In this document: positions 1 to 5,577 of the stretch, piece by piece
How the letters are laid out: every line of letters starts with the position of its first letter
Position numbering within the stretch: the first letter of the stretch is position 1
Source of the DNA: a bacterium
Lineage (GTDB): Bacteria > UBA9089 > JASEGY01
Length of the DNA: 5,577 bases
Direction of reading: 5' to 3'
NCBI GenBank assembly: GCA_030019105.1
Contig: JASEGY010000257.1
Coordinates: 1-5,577, forward strand
Translations under genes and position numbers: made by a program
Notes under the pieces: model-generated
Databases searched by the model: none
What the model saw: the letters and a program-made list of their open reading frames with translations, nothing else
Told to the model about the DNA's origin: nothing

Positions 1-2
1 GA

Positions 3-171
3 CACTTACAACTTTAGGCACTTAGAACTTCAGGCACTTAGAACTTCAGGCACTTAGAACTTCAGGCACTTAGAACTTTAGACACTTACAACTTTAGGCA
101 CTTAGAACTTCAGGCACTTAGAACTTCAGGCACTTTAGGCACTTAGAACTTTAGGCACTTTAGGCACTTAC
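3..171. repeat. 16-bp modular tandem repeat array (7-mer + 9-mer units)
   Basis: Eight consecutive 16-bp units fill 3-130, with consensus CACTTAGAACTTCAGG and variants at single positions. A 9-bp unit CACTTTAGG (131-139), a 16-bp unit (140-155), another 9-bp unit (156-164) and a lone 7-mer CACTTAC (165-171) follow. The 16-mer reads as a 7-mer (CACTTAG or CACTTAC) plus a 9-mer (AACTTYAGG). The free 9-mers show that the two modules can occur separately. Bases 1-50 are identical to 81-130, so there is a higher-order period of 80 bp (five units) over at least 50 bp. The left edge is cut by the window, so true length is unknown. There are no unique spacers, so it is not a CRISPR array. No reading frame of gene quality crosses it. 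Function is unknown; it resembles short tandem repeats found between genes in some bacterial genomes. Confidence 0.93.
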
Positions 172-175
172 TTTT

Positions 176-231
176 TGTGGACTATGTGGACTGTTGTGTG
201 GACTGTATAGACTGTGGACTCTATGCCGACT
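176..231. repeat. Degenerate TGTGGACT octamer array
   Basis: Exact copies of TGTGGACT lie at 176-183, 185-192, 197-204 and 213-220. Degenerate copies lie at 206-213 (TATAGACT) and around 224-231 (TGCCGACT). Copy spacing varies (9, 12, 9 and 7 bases), so it is an imperfect array rather than a clean tandem. It begins a few bases after the 16-bp array ends. It shares only the ACT core with that array and is best treated as a separate repeat family. No coding or regulatory role can be read from it. Confidence 0.75.
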
Positions 232-289
232 GGCCCAAACGATGAACAAGGCCACACTTACAATATTCCCCTACGAATCCACGTTGACC
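232..289. other. Non-repetitive intergenic island between two repeat arrays
   Basis: These 58 bases carry none of the repeat modules found on either side, except a possible CACTTAC-like 7-mer near 254-260. I see no convincing reading frame, promoter, tRNA-like fold or terminator in it. It may be remnant unique sequence into which the flanking repeats expanded. Together with the arrays, it means that 1-346 contains no gene I can support on either strand. Confidence 0.5.
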
Positions 290-346
290 CACTTCAGACT
301 TCAGACACTTTAGACTTTAGGCACTTCCAACTTTAGGCACTTTAGA
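290..346. repeat. Second ACTTYAGR-family repeat array abutting the gene's stop codon
   Basis: The segment reads as successive modules: CACTTCAGA (290-298), CTTCAGA (299-305), CACTTTAGA (306-314), CTTTAGG (315-321), a 16-mer CACTTCCAACTTTAGG (322-337) and CACTTTAGA (338-346). These are the same 7- and 9-base modules as in the array at 3-171, but more diverged and in a different order, so it is an older or independent patch of the same family. The TAG stop of the giant gene occupies 347-349, so the array begins at the first base of the 3' untranslated region. No hairpin plus T-run terminator is visible here on the minus strand. Confidence 0.85.
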
Positions 347-640
347 CTACTCGTTAAAGATAACAATCCTCCAGTAAGCCTTTGGCTCACCATCAACAAC
401 AAGTTCACAGAAATATGTCCCATTGGCCAGTCCCTCACCATCGAGGGAGAGACCTTTCCAACCATCTTCCTTATACACACCTGCAGGAACAGAACCAAGG
501 TCCTTGGTCCAGATCAATTCCCCGGCATAGTCGTAGATGTTAATGACTACTGAATCACAGTCCTTACCCAGGACATACCGCAGATAGATAGGCTTTGGAT
601 TGGCAGGATTGGAAACAGCAGGATTGGGATAACTGGCAAA
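347..640 (-). other. C-terminal FlgD-like / T9SS-sorting-like domain
   Basis: The last ~97 residues follow a KTIKEVIDFA linker and begin SYPNPAVSNPANP. They continue with the strand pattern YLRYVLGKDCDSVVINIYDYAGELIW, a VPAGVY turn, GWKGLSLDGEGLANGTYFCEL and a final YWRIVIFNE. This order (YPNP, I.IYD.AG, W.G.D..G..L..G.Y, closing hydrophobic strand) is shared by the FlgD Ig-like domain and the type A sorting domain of the type IX secretion system. It suggests surface delivery or anchoring. Which of the two it is cannot be settled by eye. Its intact form and natural-looking end argue that the gene's 3' end is complete. Confidence 0.7.
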
Positions 641-3600
641 GTCTATTACCTCCTTAATCGTTTTAGGAACCACAAACTTTTCTTCTGCACTTTTCCCAAG
701 GTTGCCTCGATTATCTTTAACTTTAAATGAGAGATTATATTCGCCGCTTTCGAGTGAATCGGCAAGCCTGGCCCTGAATTTTATCCAATCACCCTCTATC
801 TCAAATTGGGGTGAGGCAAGTCCTCCTCCTATTACTAATACTTTTGGTGTTTCATCATTTTTAGCGATAAATACTTGAACAGTTTCAGTGTTTACTCCAC
901 TGTTATTTGCACTGCCCGTATCTGAAAACCAGGCTGAAACTACCGGTTGAGGATCGACTTCTTCACCGTTGCGGGGCATAACATTTACTATGGTGGGGGG
1001 AACCTCATCGGGACCGGAAATATCTATACCTGAAAGTTTCCCGATATCAATAGGGCCGGCATCATTGCCGGATATGTCTGTGATGTCACCTTTAGGGAGT
1101 TCTGCTGAGATATCTATTCCCGATGGATCACCAGCCGAGTGGTGCTCCGGATTAAATGAACCCTCAATTTTGAGCCTCGGATTCTCACCCAGGGTAATAA
1201 TCAACTTAGTGTCAGCAGCCAAATCCTCTTTTACTACTGCTCCCTCACCCAGGCTGTCCTCATCTACATGTAGGTAGAAATGGTCTGCATCGGCCGGCAG
1301 CTCGAGTTTGCCCATCCGAACCGGTTCCTTAAAGGTAAGCTCGATTTCATCATCCTTGTTTACTTCCCCATCCTCGTCTTTATCTACATAAAGGGCATCG
1401 ATAAGTACTGGTGAGGTTGTATCACTTAACCCAATGTCCCTGGCATCAGCTTCAGTCATTTCAGCCTCATTTCCGGCCAAATCCTTGATGGTTGAAGTGT
1501 AAATCCCGGATGGAGAACCGGCGCTTACTGTATCAGACGAATACTCGCCGGCTATTCTTAATCGCGGGTCACTGCCTATCTCGATAATAATCCTTCCGGC
1601 CTCCTTCGAGATAATCTTTGCTCCATTGCCAAAGCTATTGCCTTCGACCGGAAGGAGAAAATCCCCCACAGTAACTGAAGTCGAATCAATATCTTCATTA
1701 AACTCCACCACAATCGTATCGCCCTGGTCTATTCCATTTCCATCTCCATCGGTATAAACGGCTTTTGTAATCTTTGGCCCGGTGAGGTCTATTGTTATTG
1801 AATTACTTGCTGCTTCTGCCTCCGGGAGTCTATTCCCTAACCGGTCCACACCCCAAACATAGAATACGGCCTCATGGTCTTTTTCCTCGACCTGATATTT
1901 ATCACCGCTTTTAAACTTTGCAGAAGCCTTATTATCATATTTGATCTCATAGAAATCCAGACCAGACCCGGTATCATTTACATCCTTCCATTTAAGAGTA
2001 ACCACGTTGGTATCAGTCCGCTCACCCCCATCATCGATGGTAAAACCCGGCACCTTTGGTGGGGGATCATTGTCGAGAATAGCCACCAGAGTATCAGCAG
2101 CAGCATTGCCGGCCAAATCATATACTTTAACAGTAATTGTCCCTCCTGAGTCAGTTTCATTCACTGTATACTCCAACTCATACTCGTACTCCGGCTTACC
2201 TCCATCATTCTCAGTGGAATCCACAGGGCTGGCCACAAAGAGAAGAGAACCTGTGGCCTTATCTAAGCCACTCCTTTCATCGCCGGCCGAAATTAACAGA
2301 CGGAAAAAGGCAGGGGTAGCCTTATCATCATTTCTAAAGTAAAGCCGTTCGGGATCAGGAGGGTAAAGTGTATTGTATCCTTTGGTATCTATGGCATCGA
2401 TCTTTACCGTAGGCTCTACCGTATCTATCTCCAGGATGCCGCCTTTTGGTGAAAATGGTGGGAAAGATTTTCCCAGGTAGTCCGGAATATTTACCAGAAC
2501 TTTGGCTTCACCGTTTTTACACCCTTCAGGGATGGTTATTGGCCCGGAGATAAAGGATAGCGAATTACCTTCGTCTGTGAGACTGACAGCAGCAGCTATC
2601 GTATCTCCATCCAGGGTGATCGAGAAGAGGGATAACCTTTTCAATTCCCCGGCAGAAACTGCTCTTATATATATCTTCTGTGACATGGTAACCGGGTTTC
2701 CACTAATACTCTCAGGCAACTTGCTTCCAGTGTTCTGCGGATCAAGCAGATAAGTGACCGTGATTGGCGGCAGGCCTTCACTTACCTTGAAAGAGAACGG
2801 TCCGGCCTCAGCGCTATTGTTGGCCATATCCTTAGCTATGAAGGCAAAGGAAACCGTATCCCCGGTCTTTATGCCTCCTTTAATTTCACCCCTATACTCA
2901 CCAGATCCGAGAGGGGTAAGGTCTTTGCGCAGAACCAGATATGAAGTAGTATTTAATGGGTTAATATCATGGGTAGTATAGCAAATTTTTACCATTTCCG
3001 GAGCAATAGGTGCATCTTTTACGCTTACGGCTACCGTGTAGGCTGACTCCGGCAGAATATTTCCACCTTCTTCTAATTTCTCCCGACCGAGTTGATTCCC
3101 ATACTCATCCTTAACCCATTGGAGAAAAATTTCAGGGAGAGTGGTATCAACCCGGACCCAAACCGTATCTGAAACAGTGGTATGTCCTACCCTGTCCCTG
3201 GCACGAATCATCAGGGGCTTTCCGGTTTGGCCGCTGTCTTGTTGAGTTATCGTCGGGATTTCATCCGTATCAGCCCAGGTATCTCTTCCAGGCTGACCGT
3301 TAAAGGGCCTCCATTCTCCATCAAGCCCGTATTCAAAACTGGATGGGGCAATCCCACTTCCCTGAAGGGGGCCGGTGGCATCTGAACAGTCGCCGGCAAA
3401 ACTTCCGGCATCAGCATTTAACCAGAGTTCTTCCGTATATTCGATGCCGTTTATCTTAGTAATACAAAGCCTGGGCGGGGTGAGATCAATTCCGATAACT
3501 GTTGAGTCGGCCTTCTCCTGGAAGCGGGTATTTCCTACCCTGTCTACTCCCCGAATATAAAAGGCGGCCGCATCATCTTCCTTTCCCCAACAAATGTCTC

Positions 3601-5368
3601 CGCTCTGCCGGGTTTGCCAATCGATCTCTCCTTCGTATTTGACCTCGTAATGATCCAGCCCACTTCCTGTATCTGTAATTGGATTCCATTTAAGGGTAAT
3701 GCCTGCTGTATCGCTCCAGGCAGCGCCGTCATTGGCTGTAAACCCGGTGATTTGGGGTGGCGGGTCATTATCAAGGAGGCAAGACAGGGCTTCGGAAGAA
3801 CCGGTATTTCCGGCTATATCAGACACGGTGACGACTATCTCTCCTCCTGCTTCTGCCTGGTTTATCTCATATTTCAGTGAACATTCAGCCGCCTTAGCTC
3901 CCCTCGTGACCGGACACAACGGCATATCCGCAAAAAGGGGCGAACCCTGGATTTCACCTTCAAACCCACTCAGGGTGTCACTGGCTGATACCTTCAAAGC
4001 AACCGTGGCCTTCAGTCCCTCCACACCGTTCTTAAAATATACCGTAGATGTATCTTTGATAAAGACATAAACAAGATCCGGCTCGACAATTTTATCAATC
4101 GAGGTTATGGCCACTATGGGTGAGATGGTATCGATCAGGAACTTGTCGCCGCGGTAAGGAACCTTATCCGGCTTTGTGATCTCCGATTTGGTCTGCGCTG
4201 TTACCAGGATATTTGCCTCACCATCCTCGTCAGGACTGACAGTAAATTCAGCTACCCAGGTTGTCTCCGAGCCATTGAATTTAGAGGCAGATAAGGCCGG
4301 GATGTCGTTTCCTTTACCCGGGGCGTCTATGGATAGGCTCACTTCCTTGAGGTCTGCATTCGCTGTTACCTTGATATAGACAGGCTGGGCTTTGGTGGTA
4401 GGCAGATTATCAAGGTTGTAAGGGAGGGGAATGGTGCATTCAGGGTCTTTGAAGTAACTTGCCGCAACTTCCAGCTCCCAGGGCACACGATATTTCCCAT
4501 CTGCAGAGGATTCATTCTTAACCTTATCTTCCGCGGTAATACGGAAAGATATCGTATCCTTATCACTTGCCATGGCTGAACCCGGGATAAGGCCAAAATA
4601 TCGGGAAGGGGTATCGGATTCGGTCATAGGAATTGATTCGGGTTCCGGGTGTGAGGCAGTAAAGTAAGTAAGAGTAACTTTTGCCACCCGGGTAGTCAAC
4701 TCCTGGACTGTAGCCCAGACTGTGGCGGAAGTAGCCTCCAGGCTCTGGGACCCATCAAAGCTCTGAATGGCGTATCCGGCTGTATCCTCAACAGACTCTA
4801 TGGTTACTACCGGGCCTTCGTTATCCTCCTCATAATAGTATTCCTGTGAAGTGTTATTACCGAGCCTATCTTTAAGAACCACCCTGGCCAAACGATGGGA
4901 GACATCGGCGTAACTATCCTTATCTATCAAATATATTCCTGACCACTCGGCCGGCGTGGTATCGCATGCAGTTGGGCAGCCGGCCAGGGATGTTACCGGA
5001 TCAAAGCACATCTCCTTAAGGCCTCCCCCCTTCTGATCCGTAGCTGTTCCGCTTAATTCAACTTCTACTTTGACAGCCATCAGGCTGCTGAAATAGAGAT
5101 GGCCATCATCTGGGTGAATCCAGAGATAGGGACTATCCTCAACCTCATTCCAGGCGCCTTTGGTAATAACCGGGGGCTGGCCGTCCCAAACCAGGTCCTG
5201 GGTAGTATCGGCCCCCTCAATAAAAAAGGAGGGGCCATAAGCATTTGTTCCGAGTGAGCTGACAAATACATCCTTCAGCCTTTCTACCCCATCAGTATCT
5301 CTTGAAATAGCTGCTTTAAGTCCCGTAGTTGTTCCTATCACCACATTGCCTTCGCTTTCCAGAACCAC
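347..5368 (-). CDS. Giant multi-domain Ig-like/FN3 surface protein with FlgD-like C-terminal domain (5'-truncated)
   Basis: A 1673-codon frame from GTG (5366-5368) to TAG, with no internal stop. It probably encodes a secreted or cell-surface structural or adhesive protein; I see no catalytic motif. By linker motifs (DNEGP, DTISP, DNDPPP, DLTPP, DTTLP, DTVEP, DNDPPP, DLTGP, DTTSP, DEVPP) I divide it roughly at residues 184, 298, 416, 534, 631, 744, 866, 985, 1100, 1197, 1319, 1457 and 1577. Domains at about 534-629 and 1100-1195 look FN3-like (LKW, DTGSGLD.YE.KY, GVDR.GN). Two consecutive domains (about 1197-1455) open with EF-hand-like Asp loops. The C-terminus (about 1577-1673: SYPNP, YDYAGELIW, GLANGTYFCEL) resembles FlgD_ig and T9SS sorting domains. 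There is no signal peptide. The GTG is poorly supported: an AGGGAG lies only about 2 bases upstream, and similar coding continues 53 codons further. The true N-terminus is missing. Family assignment is by eye; the ligand is unknown. Confidence 0.88.
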   Translation of the reverse strand: MVLESEGNVVIGTTTGLKAAISRDTDGVERLKDVFVSSLGTNAYGPSFFIEGADTTQDLVWDGQPPVITKGAWNEVEDSPYLWIHPDDGHLYFSSLMAVKVEVELSGTATDQKGGGLKEMCFDPVTSLAGCPTACDTTPAEWSGIYLIDKDSYADVSHRLARVVLKDRLGNNTSQEYYYEEDNEGPVVTIESVEDTAGYAIQSFDGSQSLEATSATVWATVQELTTRVAKVTLTYFTASHPEPESIPMTESDTPSRYFGLIPGSAMASDKDTISFRITAEDKVKNESSADGKYRVPWELEVAASYFKDPECTIPLPYNLDNLPTTKAQPVYIKVTANADLKEVSLSIDAPGKGNDIPALSASKFNGSETTWVAEFTVSPDEDGEANILVTAQTKSEITKPDKVPYRGDKFLIDTISPIVAITSIDKIVEPDLVYVFIKDTSTVYFKNGVEGLKATVALKVSASDTLSGFEGEIQGSPLFADMPLCPVTRGAKAAECSLKYEINQAEAGGEIVVTVSDIAGNTGSSEALSCLLDNDPPPQITGFTANDGAAWSDTAGITLKWNPITDTGSGLDHYEVKYEGEIDWQTRQSGDICWGKEDDAAAFYIRGVDRVGNTRFQEKADSTVIGIDLTPPRLCITKINGIEYTEELWLNADAGSFAGDCSDATGPLQGSGIAPSSFEYGLDGEWRPFNGQPGRDTWADTDEIPTITQQDSGQTGKPLMIRARDRVGHTTVSDTVWVRVDTTLPEIFLQWVKDEYGNQLGREKLEEGGNILPESAYTVAVSVKDAPIAPEMVKICYTTHDINPLNTTSYLVLRKDLTPLGSGEYRGEIKGGIKTGDTVSFAFIAKDMANNSAEAGPFSFKVSEGLPPITVTYLLDPQNTGSKLPESISGNPVTMSQKIYIRAVSAGELKRLSLFSITLDGDTIAAAVSLTDEGNSLSFISGPITIPEGCKNGEAKVLVNIPDYLGKSFPPFSPKGGILEIDTVEPTVKIDAIDTKGYNTLYPPDPERLYFRNDDKATPAFFRLLISAGDERSGLDKATGSLLFVASPVDSTENDGGKPEYEYELEYTVNETDSGGTITVKVYDLAGNAAADTLVAILDNDPPPKVPGFTIDDGGERTDTNVVTLKWKDVNDTGSGLDFYEIKYDNKASAKFKSGDKYQVEEKDHEAVFYVWGVDRLGNRLPEAEAASNSITIDLTGPKITKAVYTDGDGNGIDQGDTIVVEFNEDIDSTSVTVGDFLLPVEGNSFGNGAKIISKEAGRIIIEIGSDPRLRIAGEYSSDTVSAGSPSGIYTSTIKDLAGNEAEMTEADARDIGLSDTTSPVLIDALYVDKDEDGEVNKDDEIELTFKEPVRMGKLELPADADHFYLHVDEDSLGEGAVVKEDLAADTKLIITLGENPRLKIEGSFNPEHHSAGDPSGIDISAELPKGDITDISGNDAGPIDIGKLSGIDISGPDEVPPTIVNVMPRNGEEVDPQPVVSAWFSDTGSANNSGVNTETVQVFIAKNDETPKVLVIGGGLASPQFEIEGDWIKFRARLADSLESGEYNLSFKVKDNRGNLGKSAEEKFVVPKTIKEVIDFASYPNPAVSNPANPKPIYLRYVLGKDCDSVVINIYDYAGELIWTKDLGSVPAGVYKEDGWKGLSLDGEGLANGTYFCELVVDGEPKAYWRIVIFNE
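1004..1414 (-). repeat. EF-hand-loop Ig-like domain, second of a pair
   Basis: Residues about 1319-1455. It opens with DKDEDGEVNKDD (residues 1329-1340, bases 1349-1384), a closer match to the canonical D-x-D-x-D-G loop than the first copy. IELTFKEPV, NPRLKIEGSF, SAGDPSGIDI and ITDISGNDAG follow, each with a counterpart in the preceding domain. This copy has a longer tail, LSGIDISGPDEVPP, leading into the next domain. The two domains are a tandem duplicate pair independent of the four-domain block. Confidence 0.75.
1418..1780 (-). repeat. EF-hand-loop Ig-like domain, first of a pair
   Basis: Residues about 1197-1317. The domain opens with DGDGNGIDQGD (residues 1207-1217, bases 1718-1750), which places Asp/Asn at positions 1, 3 and 5 and Gly at 6 of an EF-hand or dockerin-type calcium loop. 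IVVEFNEDID follows, a pattern seen in bacterial Ig-like domains of large surface proteins. Later landmarks are DPRLRIAGEY, SAGSPSGI and IKDLAGNEAE. The same landmarks recur in the next domain. Calcium binding is inferred from the motif only. Confidence 0.75.
1784..3139 (-). repeat. Internal protein duplication, copy 2 (four-domain block)
   Basis: Residues about 744-1195 repeat the four-domain order of 3482-4819. The copies are separated by one unrelated-looking Ig-like domain (residues about 631-742, which includes FEYGLDGEWRPF). At the nucleotide level they are clearly diverged even where the protein motifs match, so the duplication is old and has been held by selection on the fold. Only two cysteines occur in this copy (796, 950), against five in copy 1, so no conserved disulfide pattern is evident. 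Confidence 0.83.
3482..4819 (-). repeat. Internal protein duplication, copy 1 (four-domain block)
   Basis: Residues about 184-629 of the giant protein hold four beta-sandwich domains in an order seen again at 1784-3139. Matching landmarks: KDTISFRITAEDKVKN against GDTVSFAFIAKDMANN; QPVYIKVTANADLKEVSLSI against QKIYIRAVSAGELKRLSLFS; STVYFKN against ERLYFRN; GGEIVVTVSDIAGN against GGTITVKVYDLAGN; DNDPPP in both; DTGSGLDHYEVKY against DTGSGLDFYEIKY. From DNDPPP to DTGSGLD the two copies align without gaps at an offset of 566 residues. This copy has five cysteines (312, 485, 496, 530, 593). Confidence 0.85.
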
Positions 5369-5527
5369 CTCTCCCTGGTAGTTCTTACATGCAGGTTGGG
5401 TAGTATCCGCCCAGCCGGCGCTTACCGTAACAATAAATTCACCATCACTGTCTGTCCAGTAATTCCCCTGGCCATCGTCATATTTTTCTCCGCTTACTTC
5501 TATGGCCGTAATCTTTACCCGGTTAAC
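5369..5527 (-). pseudogene. In-frame N-terminal extension of the giant gene with no start codon
   Basis: Reading upstream of the GTG, the same frame stays open for 53 codons until TAA at 5528-5530. The translation starts VNRVKITAIEVSG, continues through NYWTDSDGEF and joins the main frame. It has the composition of the downstream Ig-like domains. Its order of motifs (V-I-T, then Y-x-W or YW, then D-DG-F/Y, then an alternating Val strand) parallels residues 66-108 of the main frame (PPVIT, SPYLWI, DDGHLYF, VKVEVEL). There is no ATG, GTG or TTG codon in the stretch, only rare ATT and ATA. The simplest reading is that this is genuine coding sequence of the giant gene whose upstream part, including the signal peptide, has been lost or separated. 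The alternative is that a rare start is used and the protein is not exported by a classical signal. Confidence 0.72.
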
Positions 5528-5530
5528 TTA

Positions 5531-5577
5531 GCGCGGCCTCTGGCCGCAACCAAACCAATTTTGGATTGCAGATTGCG
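5531..5577. repeat. Hairpin plus heptad-like repeat at the gene's broken 5' edge
   Basis: GCGGCC (5533-5538) and GGCCGC (5542-5547) form a perfect 6-bp stem around a TCT loop. A weaker CCAAA/TTTGG pair spans 5550-5564. GATTGCA (5564-5570) is followed at once by GATTGCG (5571-5577), a direct 7-bp repeat running off the window. None of the three minus-strand frames here looks like the Ig-like protein. One carries a short open stretch ending at a TAA in the GGGTAA near 5516-5521. This looks like dispersed intergenic repeat sequence, but only 47 bases are visible, so identity is uncertain. The hairpin has no T-run after it and is not a standard terminator. Confidence 0.5.

Noticed and set aside
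1..171. Possible CRISPR array
   Set aside because: Units are 16 bp or shorter and directly adjacent, with no unique spacers of similar length and no cas gene in view.
310..498. Minus-strand frame of 62 codons overlapping the end of the giant gene
   Set aside because: It lies mostly in the coding region of the C-terminal domain in another frame, and its tail is translated repeat DNA.
3699..4070. Open plus-strand frame of 123 codons, and other plus-strand frames across 969-4379
   Set aside because: They lie wholly antisense to the giant gene and have no domain character or convincing ribosome site; they are shadows of its codon usage.
347..5368. Hidden enzymatic domain such as a protease or glycosidase inside the giant protein
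   Set aside because: I scanned the translation for typical catalytic signatures (HExxH, GDSL, GTSMA-type Ser motifs, paired acid motifs) and saw none; the whole length reads as beta-sandwich domains.
5366..5380. AGGGAG upstream of the GTG as a true ribosome binding site that would make this the real start
   Set aside because: It ends about 2 bases before the GTG, too close for normal initiation, and domain-like coding continues upstream.
5531..5549. Rho-independent terminator at the GC hairpin
   Set aside because: The stem is good, but no run of T follows it on either strand.
5516..5577. Programmed or accidental frameshift joining an upstream frame to the Ig-like frame
   Set aside because: The other minus-strand frames here translate repeat-like DNA (for example ARGRAKLTG then stop) and do not resemble the domains downstream.

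Overview
The window is dominated by one very long minus-strand reading frame. Its TAG stop is at 347-349, and it stays open without interruption to a TAA at 5528-5530. It encodes an acidic, Asp/Gly-rich protein made almost entirely of Ig-like and fibronectin-III-like beta-sandwich domains. These are joined by recurring linkers (DNDPPP, DLTPP, DTTSP, DEVPP), and the protein ends in a YPNP-type FlgD-like / type IX-sorting-like domain. There is no enzyme, transport, replication or defence gene in the window. Giant, calcium-motif-bearing surface proteins of this kind are common in uncultivated bacteria of the FCB group and neighbouring candidate phyla (WOR-3, KSB1, Cloacimonetes, Poribacteria-like lineages). 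That placement is inferred from protein style only; no marker gene is present.

Layout along the + strand: 1-171 is a tandem array of a 16-bp unit built from a 7-mer plus a 9-mer. 176-220 (degenerate to 231) is a second array, of the octamer TGTGGACT. About 232-289 is a short non-repetitive island with no recognisable feature. 290-346 is a second, shorter array of the first repeat family, ending at the base before the gene's stop codon. 347-5368 is the giant gene (1673 codons from a GTG). 5369-5527 is 53 further in-frame codons that look like the same kind of domain but have no ATG, GTG or TTG start. 5528-5577 is a stop codon followed by a GC-rich hairpin and a heptad-like repeat.

The main biological message is that the gene lacks its 5' end: there is no signal peptide, no credible start, and Ig-like coding runs straight into a stop next to repeat-like DNA. 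It is therefore a disrupted surface protein, a gene remnant, or an assembly joint. Inside the protein, a block of four domains appears twice at about 1.7 kb spacing, followed by a pair of related domains that each open with an EF-hand-like Asp loop. Both ends of the gene touch short-period repetitive DNA, which is the least ordinary aspect of the window.
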